A DNA stretch of 64,000 nt. Source: Candidatus Desulfofervidus auxilii. Lineage in GTDB: Bacteria > Desulfobacterota > Desulfofervidia > Desulfofervidales > Desulfofervidaceae. Numbering within the stretch: the stretch's first letter is position 1; every line of letters starts with the position of its first letter. Shown here in pieces: positions 44,752 through 53,947 of the stretch. The DNA lies in the NCBI GenBank assembly GCA_030262725.1, contig JAJSZS010000007.1:1-64000 (forward strand), read 5' to 3'. The notes below the pieces were generated by a model. It searched no databases. It saw only the letters and a list, made by a program, of their open reading frames with translations, and was not told the origin of the DNA. Both the position numbers and the translations under genes were made by a program.

Positions 44752-45406
44752 TGTGAAAAATTTTGAGTATCAAGATGCTTCTGTTTTTGAGATTAAAGGG
44801 GATGTAAAAGAAATAACACCACTTTTCTCTTTACCCAAAGAGGCATCATCTGAAGATTTACTTGTTAAAGCAAAGGAAGAAGCAGAGCAAATTAAAAAAC
44901 AAGCTTATGAAACTGGTTTTAAACAAGGATTAAAAGAAGGAATAAAACAAGGAGAGAAAGAAGCAAAAATAGAAATTTTGAAAAAAGCTGAAAAAAAATT
45001 GGAAAACTTAGAGAAAATAATTGAGGAAATTGCACAGTTTAGACAAAAACTTTTCCAAAAAATGGAAAAAGAGATCCTTGGATTAGCATTAGCTATTGCA
45101 AAAAAAATTGTCAAACAAGAAGTAAATATAAACAAAGAGGTAATTTTAAATAACATTCGAGAAGCAATTAATAAATTAACAGAAGTTGATAGGGTTTTTG
45201 TAAAAGTAAATCCTGAAGATTATGAATTTATTCAACAATATAGACCAGATTTTTTAGAAACATTAAATCAAAAGCAAAAGATAAAACTGATAAAGGATGA
45301 GACAATAAAACGTGGTGGATGTTTGATTGAAACAGATTTTGGACAGATAGATGCTAGAATTGAAACACAATTGGAAAATCTTACAAAAGACTTATGCAGG
45401 GCATGA
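44738..45406 (+). CDS. fliH: Flagellar assembly protein FliH
   Basis: A 222-residue FliH that holds back and delivers the export ATPase FliI. The centre is the expected repeat of glycine-spaced helix (KQGLKEGIKQGEKEAKIE), then the C-terminal domain with GLALAIAKKIVKQEV and KRGGCLIETDFGQIDARIE. ATG 44738 follows GGAG and overlaps fliG by 14 bases; an earlier in-frame ATG at 44726 is less likely. Confidence 0.92.
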   Translation: MSLSNVKNFEYQDASVFEIKGDVKEITPLFSLPKEASSEDLLVKAKEEAEQIKKQAYETGFKQGLKEGIKQGEKEAKIEILKKAEKKLENLEKIIEEIAQFRQKLFQKMEKEILGLALAIAKKIVKQEVNINKEVILNNIREAINKLTEVDRVFVKVNPEDYEFIQQYRPDFLETLNQKQKIKLIKDETIKRGGCLIETDFGQIDARIETQLENLTKDLCRA

Positions 45407-46707
45407 TAGATTTAAATAAATATTATCGAAGAATTGTTGAATCTGAACCGATTTTAGTAAGGGGTAAAGTGAAAAAAGTAGTTGGACTTGTTGTTGAGGG
45501 TGCGGGTGTGAAGGCTGCTGTAGGTGATGTATGCGAGATTGTAACAAGTGATAAAAAAATAGAGGCAGAGGTGATTGGTTTTAAAGAAAATATGCTTCTT
45601 TTAATGCCTTTTGGTGAAATACGAGGAGTTTTACCTGGAAGTGAAATTCTACATTTGGAAAGACGAGCTACAGTAGGTGTAGGTAAAGGATTATTGGGGA
45701 GAATAATAAATGCTTTAGGAGAACCACTTGATGATAAAGGAGGAATAAAAATAGAAGAAGAATACCAACTTTATGCTCTATCTTCCAATCCACTTGAAAG
45801 AATTCCTATAGATACACCACTTGATGTAGGCATAAGAAGTATAAATGGATTACTTACTTTAGGAAAAGGCCAAAGAATAGGCATCTTTTCTGGTAGTGGA
45901 GTGGGAAAAACAACTCTGCTTGGGATGATGGTGAGGAATGCTGAAGCTGATGTGAAAGTAGTTGCCCTTATTGGAGAAAGAGGAAGAGAAGTGAGAGATT
46001 TTGTGGAAAAGCATATTAAAAATGCTATGAATAAAACAGTTCTAGTAGTAGCAACTTCTGATCAACCGCCTCTTTTACGTATGCGAGGTGCTTTTGTAGC
46101 AACAGCTATTGCCGAATATTTTAGGGATCAGGGAAAAGATGTGCTTTTAATTATGGATTCTCTTACCCGTTTTGCTATGGCTCAACGTGAATTAGGGCTT
46201 TCTGCAGGTGAACCACCTACTACTAAAGGCTATACACCTTCAGTTTTTGCTACTTTACCAAAGCTGTTAGAAAGGGCAGGTTATTGGCAAAAGGGTAGTA
46301 TTACTGCTCTTTATACAGTATTAGTAGAAGGTGATGATATGTCAGATCCTATTGCTGATGCTTCAAGGGCAATCTTAGATGGACATATCATACTTGCACG
46401 AGAACTTGCCAGACAAAATCATTATCCTCCAATAGATATTTTAAACAGCGTTAGTAGAGTAATGCCAGATATTGTAGATCAAAAGCATCTTTATTTAGCA
46501 AATGAATTTCGAGATGCTTTGGCTGCTTATAAGTCTGCAGAAGATTTAATTAATATTGGTGCCTATGTGAAAGGAAGTAATCCGCGCATAGATAGATCTT
46601 TAGAACTTATAGAAAAACTTAGGACTTATTTAAAGCAAGATATGAATGAAAAAGTTTCTTTTGAAAAAAGCATAGAACAATTACAGGAGATCTTCTATGA
46701 AATTTAA
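45403..46707 (+). CDS. fliI: Flagellar export ATPase FliI
   Basis: A 434-residue ATPase of the type III export apparatus, related to the F1 beta subunit. The Walker A is FSGSGVGKTTLLGMM and Walker B LLIMDSLTRFAMAQREL; the signature ELGLSAGEPPTTKGYTPSVF is also there. The ATG at 45403 overlaps the fliH stop as ATGA; an ATG at 45394 is possible. Length and motifs are standard. Confidence 0.96.
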   Translation: MIDLNKYYRRIVESEPILVRGKVKKVVGLVVEGAGVKAAVGDVCEIVTSDKKIEAEVIGFKENMLLLMPFGEIRGVLPGSEILHLERRATVGVGKGLLGRIINALGEPLDDKGGIKIEEEYQLYALSSNPLERIPIDTPLDVGIRSINGLLTLGKGQRIGIFSGSGVGKTTLLGMMVRNAEADVKVVALIGERGREVRDFVEKHIKNAMNKTVLVVATSDQPPLLRMRGAFVATAIAEYFRDQGKDVLLIMDSLTRFAMAQRELGLSAGEPPTTKGYTPSVFATLPKLLERAGYWQKGSITALYTVLVEGDDMSDPIADASRAILDGHIILARELARQNHYPPIDILNSVSRVMPDIVDQKHLYLANEFRDALAAYKSAEDLINIGAYVKGSNPRIDRSLELIEKLRTYLKQDMNEKVSFEKSIEQLQEIFYEI

Positions 46708-47134
46708 ATTAGAACAAGTTTTAACATTTCATCAAAAACAAGAAGAAAGATTATCAAAAGAATTAGCAGATATTAAATTAAAACTAGAAAATCAACGAGC
46801 TCATTTGCAGTCTTTAAATGATGAAAGAATAAATTTGCTTAATTCTATTCGTGATCATCAAGAAAAATCAGAAGGATTGTGGGATGTTATTGCCTGTTTT
46901 CATTATTTAAGTGTTTTAGACAAAAAAATCGAAAAGGCAAAGGAAGGGATTAATATTCTTAAAATTCAATATGAAGTAAAGCAGAAACAGCTTATTGAGA
47001 CAGCTAAAGAAAGGAAAATCTTAGAAAAACTTAAGGAAAGATGGTGGAGACAGGAACAGAAAGTTTTGCTTAAAAAAGAACAAGTATTATTAGATGAATT
47101 TGCTATTAATGGTTATGTGCGCAGGGAAGGTTAA
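46697..47134 (+). CDS. fliJ: Flagellar export chaperone FliJ
   Basis: A 145-residue all-helical coiled-coil protein in the position of fliJ, right after fliI with an 11-base overlap. FKLEQVLTFHQKQEERLSKE at the N-terminus is typical of FliJ, which forms the central stalk of the FliI ring. Sequence conservation in this family is low, so context carries part of the call. Confidence 0.85.
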   Translation: MKFKLEQVLTFHQKQEERLSKELADIKLKLENQRAHLQSLNDERINLLNSIRDHQEKSEGLWDVIACFHYLSVLDKKIEKAKEGINILKIQYEVKQKQLIETAKERKILEKLKERWWRQEQKVLLKKEQVLLDEFAINGYVRREG

Positions 47135-47603
47135 AAAAATAATTTGTTTAATCATAATTTGTTTAATTTTAAATTGGATTAAAGTACTTGCACAAGAAGA
47201 TGCTCCAAGGTTTGAAAAAGAAATTAAGCTTATAGAGCTTTTAAAACAAAAGGAAAAAAAGCTTATGGAAAAAGAAGCTATTTTAAAAGAGAAAGAGAAA
47301 AAATTATCTGCTATTAAAGATGAAATCACTGCATTATTAAAAAAATTAATGGCATTAAAAAAGGAATTAGAAAAATATTTTGCTCAATTAGAAGCTGTAA
47401 ATGATGACCGTCTTAATCAATTAGCTAAAATGTATGAATCCACTCCACCAGAACAAGCTGGAAAAATGCTAGAAGTGCTTGAACCAAAATTGGCAGCACA
47501 GATTATTTTACGCATGGATAAAACAAAAGCAGGTGCTATTTTAGGATATTTAAATCCTCAAATTGCTCGAAAAATCACTGAAGAAATGACAAAGCTGAGG
47601 TAA
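47115..47603 (+). CDS. MotE-like flagellar stator-associated protein
   Basis: A 162-residue exported protein: a hydrophobic signal or anchor (IICLIIICLILNWIKVLAQ), a coiled coil rich in Lys and Glu (about 35-95) and a C-terminal MgtE_N-like helical domain (LAKMYESTPPEQAGKMLEVL). This layout is that of MotE, a periplasmic stator chaperone described in Helicobacter, and of similar genes between fliJ and motA elsewhere. ATG 47115 overlaps fliJ by 20 bases; starts at 47109 and 47094 are possible. Confidence 0.8.
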   Translation: MCAGKVKKIICLIIICLILNWIKVLAQEDAPRFEKEIKLIELLKQKEKKLMEKEAILKEKEKKLSAIKDEITALLKKLMALKKELEKYFAQLEAVNDDRLNQLAKMYESTPPEQAGKMLEVLEPKLAAQIILRMDKTKAGAILGYLNPQIARKITEEMTKLR

Positions 47604-47605
47604 TT

Positions 47606-48379
47606 ATGGATATTGCTACTATTTTAGGTATTATTTCTGCCTTTGGTTTAATGATTGCAGCTATTTTGCAAGGTAGTGGTTTAACACTTTTTATAGATAT
47701 TCCATCTGTCTTAATAGTAGCTGGAGGAACTATTGGTGCTACATTAATAGACTTTCCTTTAAAAGAAGTTTTTCGAGCAGTAAAGGTAGCCAAAAATGCT
47801 TTTTTTAACAAACTGGAAGTTCCTACAGAGTATGTACGCCTTCTTGTTTCTTTTGCTGAAAGAGCACGTAAAGAAGGGATTCTTGCTTTAGAAGCAGAAA
47901 CTGAAAAGATAGATAATCCATTTCTTAAAAAAGGTCTTCAAATGCTTGTAGATGGTTTTGAACCAAGAGTAATAGAAGATACTTTAGGGAAAGAGATAGA
48001 TTATTTAAAAGAAAGACATAAATTGGGAGCAGATATTTTCACTGCTATGGGTACATTTTCTCCAGCTATGGGAATGATTGGTACTCTTATAGGTTTAGTG
48101 CAGATGCTTCAAAATATGTCTGATCCAAGTTCTATTGGGCCAGCAATGGCTGTTGCATTGATTACCACTTTTTATGGAGCTGTCTTGGCTAATGTAGTTT
48201 TTCTTCCTATTAGTGGCAAACTTCAAGTATTAAGTAAATATGAGTGTTTAATAAAAGAAATGATTTTGGAAGGAATATTGGCTATTTCAGAAGGACTCAA
48301 TCCTCGAATAGTTGAGCAAAAACTTCATGTATTTTTAGAACCAAGGCTAAGGGCATTAACTGAAAAGAAGGGAGAGTAA
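47606..48379 (+). CDS. motA: Flagellar stator protein MotA
   Basis: A 257-residue stator subunit with four helices. The N-terminus has GIISAFGLMIAAILQGSGL and PSVLIVAGGTIGATLIDFP, and the cytoplasmic loop carries the charged FliG-facing region around AERARKEGILALEAE. The last two helices have FSPAMGMIGTLIGLVQML and AVALITTFYGAVLANVV, with the conserved prolines. It is of the PomA/MotP-like type, so sodium driving is possible, but the ion is not certain. Two motB genes follow. Confidence 0.95.
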   Translation: MDIATILGIISAFGLMIAAILQGSGLTLFIDIPSVLIVAGGTIGATLIDFPLKEVFRAVKVAKNAFFNKLEVPTEYVRLLVSFAERARKEGILALEAETEKIDNPFLKKGLQMLVDGFEPRVIEDTLGKEIDYLKERHKLGADIFTAMGTFSPAMGMIGTLIGLVQMLQNMSDPSSIGPAMAVALITTFYGAVLANVVFLPISGKLQVLSKYECLIKEMILEGILAISEGLNPRIVEQKLHVFLEPRLRALTEKKGE

Positions 48380-49122
48380 TGCCAAGGAAGAAAAAAGAAG
48401 AAGAAAGTAAAAGACCTAATACTTTTGTAATTAGTTTTGCTGCACTCTCTACTATTATTCTAGCATTTTTCATCACTATGACTACAATGGCCACCATTGT
48501 TGAAGAAAAGGTAGTAAGAGGTTTTTATTCTATTAGAGCAAGCTTTGGGGTAACTGGTGGGAAAATCTCTCCATTAGAAAGTTTCTTAGGTACCCTAGAG
48601 GAATACACTTTGGAAGGTGTAGATCATAAAGCAATTTTACAATTACAAGAGTTTTTACGTAAGCATCCTTTAGCAAAGGATATTCATTTAGGTATTACAA
48701 AAAGAGGATTGATTGTAGCATTGGGAGCTGATTTGCTATTTTCACCAGGAAGTGCAGAATTACATCCTCGCATTTACCCAATTTTGGAAAAAGTTGCTTG
48801 GTTAATTAGTAGTTGTAAAAATCAAATAAGGATAGAAGGTTATACTGATAATACTCCTATTCATACTTCACTTTTCCCTTCTAATTGGGAGCTCTCAGGG
48901 AATAGGGCATTAGCTGTTTTGAAATATTTCTTAAATAAAGGAATTCCAGCCAAAAGAATGGTAGCTGTTGGCTATGGAGAAACAAATCCTCTTTTCCCTA
49001 ACGATACTCCAGAACATCGAGCAAAGAATAGAAGAGTATGGATTGTTTTAGAAGGAATACCAAAAAAAATAAAGAAATCAGAAATTTTAAATGTACGAGG
49101 TTTTATTTTCAAAGTGAGGTAA
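48379..49122 (+). CDS. MotB-like protein 1, lacking the ion-binding aspartate
   Basis: A 247-residue MotB-family protein: a basic N-terminus, one helix (FVISFAALSTIILAFF, about 16-31), and a C-terminal OmpA-like peptidoglycan-binding domain (EGYTDNTPIHT, NWELSGNRALAVLKYF, HRAKNRRV). The essential Asp in the MotB helix (as in TYSDMMTLLLTFF of its neighbour) is replaced here by Ala22 in SFAALST. The reading frame is otherwise intact. It overlaps motA by one base. It cannot carry ions in the usual way, so a structural or anchoring role is likely. Confidence 0.88.
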   Translation: MPRKKKEEESKRPNTFVISFAALSTIILAFFITMTTMATIVEEKVVRGFYSIRASFGVTGGKISPLESFLGTLEEYTLEGVDHKAILQLQEFLRKHPLAKDIHLGITKRGLIVALGADLLFSPGSAELHPRIYPILEKVAWLISSCKNQIRIEGYTDNTPIHTSLFPSNWELSGNRALAVLKYFLNKGIPAKRMVAVGYGETNPLFPNDTPEHRAKNRRVWIVLEGIPKKIKKSEILNVRGFIFKVR

Positions 49123-49125
49123 AGA

Positions 49126-49788
49126 ATGGCTAAAAGAGATCCAAATTTTTGGATGCTTACTTATTCTGATATGATGACACTCCTTCTTACCTTTTTTGTG
49201 ATGTTAATTTCAATGTCTTCATTTGATATTGAGAAATTTAAAACATATGCAGCTAGTGTAGGTCATGCTTTAATAAGTGGAAATGGTCTTGGTATATTTA
49301 AAAAAGGAGGAACAGGAAAGATTGAATTAATTTCTCGTCGTGAGATTTTAGAACAATTAAAGAAAACTGTACCAAAAAACATAGTAGCAGAGCTTACCAG
49401 AAATATAGAAGTAATACCAAGAAAAGATGGGTGGATTTTTAGAATTCCTGCTGATATTCTTTTTGCTCCAAATAGTCAAGAAATTTCTCCTAATGCTTAT
49501 CCCATTTTAGATAAAATTTCTATGTTAATTAAAAATTTATTAGTTGATGTGGAAGTAAGAGGTCATACTGATGACAAAGAGAAAAATAAATGGGAACTTT
49601 CTTTAAGACGGGCAGCAAAGGTACTTCGATATTTTACTGAAAAGAAAAAACTAAATCCTGAGCGTTTTGTTCTTATGGGGTTTGCTGATACAAAACCTAT
49701 AGTGCCTAACATTAATGAAGAAAATAGAGCAAAAAATAGAAGAGTAGAAATTATTGTTAAAAAGAAAAAATTTATTATAGGGAGCTAA
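49126..49788 (+). CDS. motB: Flagellar stator protein MotB
   Basis: A 220-residue MotB with the normal features: a helix TYSDMMTLLLTFFVMLISM containing the ion-binding Asp15, a plug-like segment after it, and an OmpA-like domain (EVRGHTDDKEKNKWELSLRR, RAKNRRVEI). It follows the Asp-less MotB-like gene by 3 bases. Each MotB is different enough in sequence that this is not a recent tandem copy. Confidence 0.95.
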   Translation: MAKRDPNFWMLTYSDMMTLLLTFFVMLISMSSFDIEKFKTYAASVGHALISGNGLGIFKKGGTGKIELISRREILEQLKKTVPKNIVAELTRNIEVIPRKDGWIFRIPADILFAPNSQEISPNAYPILDKISMLIKNLLVDVEVRGHTDDKEKNKWELSLRRAAKVLRYFTEKKKLNPERFVLMGFADTKPIVPNINEENRAKNRRVEIIVKKKKFIIGS

Positions 49789-49790
49789 TT

Positions 49791-50300
49791 ATGGCAGAAG
49801 AAGAAACTCAAAAATTGGAAGAGAAAAAAGAAAAAAAGGACTTTCTTAAGCTAATAATGGTGATTTCTCAAATTCTCATTCTGCTTTTAGTTGTAGCAAT
49901 ATTTGTTTATTTTAAATTCTTTTTCTCTTTACCCACTGTTCCTGCTACAGTGGAATCACAAGAAAAAATAAAGAAGCAAGAAGAGTCTACTGTACAAAAA
50001 CAAGTAATTTCTCATTTAGATCCTTTTGTTGTTAATCTTTTAGATGAAGAAGGGAGACGTTTTTTAAAAGTAACAATAGATTTAGTAGTGGAGTCTGAAA
50101 AAGTAAGTAAAGAAATAGGAGAAAGATTGCCAGAAATAAGGGACCTTATTATTGTATGTCTTAGTGATAAAAGTTTTAATGAAATTTCAGACCAAATGGG
50201 GAAAATGAGGTTAAGGAATGAAATTAAACAGCAGCTTAACAGTCTACTTACCACAGGAAAAGTAACCAAAGTTTTATTTACTGAGTTTGTAGTGCAATAA
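49791..50300 (+). CDS. fliL: Flagellar basal body-associated protein FliL
   Basis: A 169-residue single-pass inner-membrane protein. A charged cytoplasmic N-terminus precedes a helix (MVISQILILLLVVAIFVYFKF), a linker, and the conserved FliL periplasmic domain from HLDPFVVNLLDEEGRRFLKV to VTKVLFTEFVVQ. FliL rings surround the stator and strengthen it. GGGAG precedes ATG 49791. Confidence 0.93.
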   Translation: MAEEETQKLEEKKEKKDFLKLIMVISQILILLLVVAIFVYFKFFFSLPTVPATVESQEKIKKQEESTVQKQVISHLDPFVVNLLDEEGRRFLKVTIDLVVESEKVSKEIGERLPEIRDLIIVCLSDKSFNEISDQMGKMRLRNEIKQQLNSLLTTGKVTKVLFTEFVVQ

Positions 50301-50309
50301 GGAGGAAAA

Positions 50310-51317
50310 ATGTCTCAAATATTAACAGAAAAAGAAGTAGAGGTTCTACAAAAAGCCCTTAGTGAAAAGCAAGTCTCATTGGAAGGAGAGAAAAGAGTAC
50401 CAAAGGTTCAAAAATATGATTTTATTGTTCAAAAAAGGATAACTCCCCGCATTGCAGCTATTTTAAATGTAGTTTTTAACCGTTTTTTAGTAAACTTTAG
50501 GGCTTCTCTTTCTTTAAAATTAAGACGAGTTATTAGAATGCAACTTTTGCCTTTTGATAATCAAAAATTTAATGAATTGACCGAAGGATTACCACCTGTA
50601 TGTTGGTTAGAAATTATTGAAATAGCACCATTACCAGGTCAATGTCTTTTTATTATTAATCCTGAACTTGTTTCCGTCTTAGTAGACCTTCTTTGTGGTG
50701 GAAATGGGAAAAGACCAACAAAAGAAATTCAAGCTGTTTTTGCTCCCTTAGAACAATCAGTAATGAATAAAATTGTTGTTTTAGCCCTTAAAGATTTGGA
50801 AAGTGCTTGGGAAACAGTGATGAAGGTAAAAGTAAAGTCAGTAGGATTAGAATTTAATCCACAATTACTTACAGGATTTTCTCCTGATGATTATTTCTGT
50901 CTTATTCCTGTTAAGGTTACATTAGGAGAATTCAATAGCATGATGGCCTTTGGTTTGCCTCATTATACTTTAGAACCTTTAAAAGAACAATTTTTAGAAA
51001 AAAAAGAAGTCCAACCAGTTGACCAAGAAGCTATGCAAAAACTACTAAATCATCTTTTAGATACAGAAGTTGAAGTTACTGTAGAATTAGCAACCAAAGA
51101 AATGCGTTTGAAAGACATTATGGAAATGGAAAGAGAGAAAATCATTGATCTTAATAAAAGTCTTTCAGAGGAAGTAATTGTAAAAGTGGAAGGTATGCCT
51201 TTGTTTAAAGGTTATCCTGTCCAATTTAAGGGCAACAAAGCAGTAAAGATTTCAGAGGTATTAAAATCTTTTTCTCTAGAGGAGGAAGTTCATGAAACAA
51301 ACAATACCAAAGGATAA
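50310..51317 (+). CDS. fliM: Flagellar motor switch protein FliM
   Basis: A 335-residue rotor switch protein. The middle CheC-like domain is evident (QKRITPRIAAILNVVFNRFL, PLPGQCLFIINPELVSVLVD, LLCGG), and the C-terminal SpoA domain begins near 245 (VELATKEMRLKDIMEMEREK). The N-terminus (SQILTEKEVEVLQKAL) takes the position of the CheY-binding peptide but differs in detail from LSQDEIDALL. AGGAGG precedes ATG 50310. Confidence 0.93.
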   Translation: MSQILTEKEVEVLQKALSEKQVSLEGEKRVPKVQKYDFIVQKRITPRIAAILNVVFNRFLVNFRASLSLKLRRVIRMQLLPFDNQKFNELTEGLPPVCWLEIIEIAPLPGQCLFIINPELVSVLVDLLCGGNGKRPTKEIQAVFAPLEQSVMNKIVVLALKDLESAWETVMKVKVKSVGLEFNPQLLTGFSPDDYFCLIPVKVTLGEFNSMMAFGLPHYTLEPLKEQFLEKKEVQPVDQEAMQKLLNHLLDTEVEVTVELATKEMRLKDIMEMEREKIIDLNKSLSEEVIVKVEGMPLFKGYPVQFKGNKAVKISEVLKSFSLEEEVHETNNTKG

Positions 51318-51621
51318 AGTGAAGGAAATCTTAAAAGAAGCTGCAGATCAACATATAGCAGCACCAAATTTAGAATTAATTTTAGATGTTCCTTTACAAG
51401 TTACTGTAGAGTTGGGAAGGACAAAAATGACTATTAGAGATCTTTTACGTTTAAGAGAAGGCTCAGTAATAGAGCTTTCCACTCCAGTAGGAGAGCCGTT
51501 AGATATTCTTGTTAATCAGAAACCCGTTGCTAAAGGAGAAGTTGTGGTTGTGAATGAAAGATATGGCGTGAGAATCCTTTCAGTAATAAGTCAGATGGAA
51601 AGACTAGAACAGCTTAAATAA
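51292..51621 (+). CDS. fliN: Flagellar motor switch protein FliN
   Basis: A 109-residue FliN made of a short lead and one SpoA domain: LILDVPLQVTVELGRTKMTI, then LLRLREGSVIELS and GEPLDILVN, VVVNERYGVRI. It forms the lower C-ring with FliM. ATG 51292 has GAGGAGG upstream and lies inside the fliM 3' end. Confidence 0.96.
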   Translation: MKQTIPKDKVKEILKEAADQHIAAPNLELILDVPLQVTVELGRTKMTIRDLLRLREGSVIELSTPVGEPLDILVNQKPVAKGEVVVVNERYGVRILSVISQMERLEQLK

Positions 51622-51631
51622 TGGAGGAGAT

Positions 51632-52165
51632 ATGAGATTTTTAGTAACTTTTATCACTCTTTTTCTTATAATGATTTCCTTATGTTTTGCAAATGAAGCA
51701 AAAAAAGATATTGTAAATGAAACTTTAGACAAATACATTTCTCCTCTTAAAACAAATCCTGATAGAAAAATGATATCTGAAAATTTTCCTCAATCATCAC
51801 TTCCTTCTTTATTGAAAAGTTTAAGTGCTTTATTTTTCGTTTTAGGGATAATTTTATTAAGTTTTTGGGGTTTTAAAAAAATAATAAAACGGGGAATGAA
51901 AAATATTAGTGGGCAAATGATAAAGGTAATAGCTCTTCATCATCTTTCACCACGTCAAATGATTGCAGTAGTAGACATTATTGGTGAAAGGTTGGTTTTA
52001 GGAATAACACCTAATCAGATTACTACTTTAGCTAAATTAAATACATCTAAAGTAGATACAGAATTTGCTGTGAATTTTAGACAAGAAGCTTTAAAGACAG
52101 AAAATGCTATGTCTCAGATGTTGGCGATTTTAAAAGAGAAAATGGGGGAATTAAAGCGAATATGA
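51632..52165 (+). CDS. fliO: Flagellar biosynthesis protein FliO
   Basis: A 177-residue protein with a signal-like N-terminus, a transmembrane helix (about 60-80: [17 protein letters not shown]), and a cytoplasmic domain with [20 protein letters not shown] and [12 protein letters not shown], typical of FliO. It helps assemble FliP. The gene order fliN-fliO-fliP supports the call. Confidence 0.88.
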   Translation: MRFLVTFITLFLIMISLCFANEAKKDIVNETLDKYISPLKTNPDRKMISENFPQSSLPSLLKSLSALFFVLGIILLSFWGFKKIIKRGMKNISGQMIKVIALHHLSPRQMIAVVDIIGERLVLGITPNQITTLAKLNTSKVDTEFAVNFRQEALKTENAMSQMLAILKEKMGELKRI

Positions 52166-52875
52166 AGAAAGTAATTGCAATAATCATTTTAACTATTTTT
52201 TGCTGTCCTAATATAGGTTTTTCTCAAGAGTTTTTCAATCATTCTTATACTATAAGTACAGTTATACAAATTGCTATTTTACTTACAATTCTTTCCTTAG
52301 CTCCTGCTATTTTAATTATGCTTACTTCTTTTACTCGCTTTATAATAGTTTTTTCTATCTTAAGACAAGCTATGGGTACTCAACAGATGCCTCCTAATCA
52401 GGTACTGATTGGAATTTCTCTTTTCCTTACTTTCTTTGTAATGACTCCTGTATGGCAAAAAATTAATCAGCAAGCATTTAAACCTTATCTTTCTCATCAA
52501 CTTTCTTTAGAAGCTGCCTTTGTTAAAGCTTCAATTCCTTTACGTGAATTTATGCTTAAACAAACTCGAGAAAAGGATTTAGCCCTATTTGCAAAATTAG
52601 CAAAAATTACCCCAGCGACACCAGCTGATTTACCAATGACAATTATTATCCCAGCTTTTGTCATTAGTGAATTGAAAACAGCATTTCAAATAGGCTTTTT
52701 CATTTATATACCATTTCTTGTTATTGATATGGTTGTAGCCTCTGTCTTACTTTCTATGGGAATGTTGATGCTACCGCCTATTATGATTTCTCTACCATTT
52801 AAATTAATGCTTTTCGTATTAGTAGATGGATGGGGATTGATTGTGGGTTCACTGTTACAAAGCATTAATTTTTAG
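52162..52875 (+). CDS. fliP: Flagellar export gate protein FliP
   Basis: A 237-residue export-gate subunit with a cleavable signal (to about GFSQ) and four helices. Signatures: [55 protein letters not shown] and the C-terminal [14 protein letters not shown]. It overlaps fliO by 4 bases. Confidence 0.97.
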   Translation: MKKVIAIIILTIFCCPNIGFSQEFFNHSYTISTVIQIAILLTILSLAPAILIMLTSFTRFIIVFSILRQAMGTQQMPPNQVLIGISLFLTFFVMTPVWQKINQQAFKPYLSHQLSLEAAFVKASIPLREFMLKQTREKDLALFAKLAKITPATPADLPMTIIIPAFVISELKTAFQIGFFIYIPFLVIDMVVASVLLSMGMLMLPPIMISLPFKLMLFVLVDGWGLIVGSLLQSINF

Positions 52876-52885
52876 GAGGAGAAAG

Positions 52886-53155
52886 ATGACACCTGAATTT
52901 GTTTTAGGTATAGGACAGGAGACTTTAAAAATAACACTGCTTATCTCTGCACCTATGCTTTTAGCTGGTTTAATTGCAGGAGTACTAGTAAGTCTTTTTC
53001 AAGCTGTTACTCAAATCCATGAAATGACTTTAATTTTTGTACCTAAAATTTTAGCAGTAGTAGTAGCTTTAATCTTTTTTTCACCATGGATGTTACGTTT
53101 AATGTTAGATTTTACTATACGCATTTTTACTCAATTTCCTATTTATTTGGGATGA
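52886..53155 (+). CDS. fliQ: Flagellar export gate protein FliQ
   Basis: An 89-residue two-helix protein of the export gate: VLGIGQETLKITLLISAPML, then LVSLFQAVTQIHEMTLIFVP. A longer frame starts at 52841, but ATG 52886 has GGAGGAG just upstream and gives the standard length, 10 bases after fliP ends. Confidence 0.96.
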   Translation: MTPEFVLGIGQETLKITLLISAPMLLAGLIAGVLVSLFQAVTQIHEMTLIFVPKILAVVVALIFFSPWMLRLMLDFTIRIFTQFPIYLG

Positions 53156-53158
53156 AAA

Positions 53159-53947
53159 ATGAAGGAATTAACTATTTTAATAACAAAATATTTACCTTAT
53201 AGTACTTACTTTTTCCTTATCTTTGTCCGAGTCTTTGGTATAGTTTATTTCTTTCCTTTCTTTAACAGTATGATTGTGCCTTGGCAGGTAAAAGCAGGAC
53301 TAGCAGCTATTATGAGTTTTATTATTTTACCATTTTTTAAGTTTCAAGTTATATCATTTGATATTTGGGAATTGGGAATAGCAGTTATCCGTGAATTATG
53401 TGTTGGTCTCAGCTTAGGATTTATCATTCAAATAATATTTGATGGTATTCATTTAGCAGGTCAAATAGTCGGTTATCAAATGGGTTTTGCTATTGTAAAT
53501 GTGATTGATCCATATATGAATACTCAAATTTCTATTATTGCTCGATTTAAAGGATTATTAGCTTTATTAATATTCTTTAGCCTAAATGCCCATTATTTAG
53601 TAATTTCAGGTTTACTTAAAAGCTTTGAGCTTGTGCCTATTGCTGGATGGACATTCAAAAACCGCATGGCAGCTCAACTTGTTCGGTGGACAGGAGACAT
53701 ATTTATTATGGCATTAAAAATTGCCTCTCCTGTACTTGTCACTCTTTTTTTAACTAACATCGCCTTAGCTCTTATTGCCCGCACTATGCCCCAAATAAAT
53801 GTATTTATTATTGGTTTTCCATTAGAAATAGGCATAGGCTTTTTAATGCTTGGAATTACTATGCCTTTTTTCTCTTGGTGTTTCCGACAATTTTTTGAAA
53901 AAGGGCTTTATGAAATGTGGTTTAATCTCCGTTTAGGAGGATTATAG
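53159..53947 (+). CDS. fliR: Flagellar export gate protein FliR
   Basis: A 262-residue membrane protein with six or so helices. Typical stretches are [45 protein letters not shown] and [14 protein letters not shown], then the late [20 protein letters not shown]. It completes the FliPQR gate and precedes flhB. Confidence 0.96.
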   Translation: MKELTILITKYLPYSTYFFLIFVRVFGIVYFFPFFNSMIVPWQVKAGLAAIMSFIILPFFKFQVISFDIWELGIAVIRELCVGLSLGFIIQIIFDGIHLAGQIVGYQMGFAIVNVIDPYMNTQISIIARFKGLLALLIFFSLNAHYLVISGLLKSFELVPIAGWTFKNRMAAQLVRWTGDIFIMALKIASPVLVTLFLTNIALALIARTMPQINVFIIGFPLEIGIGFLMLGITMPFFSWCFRQFFEKGLYEMWFNLRLGGL

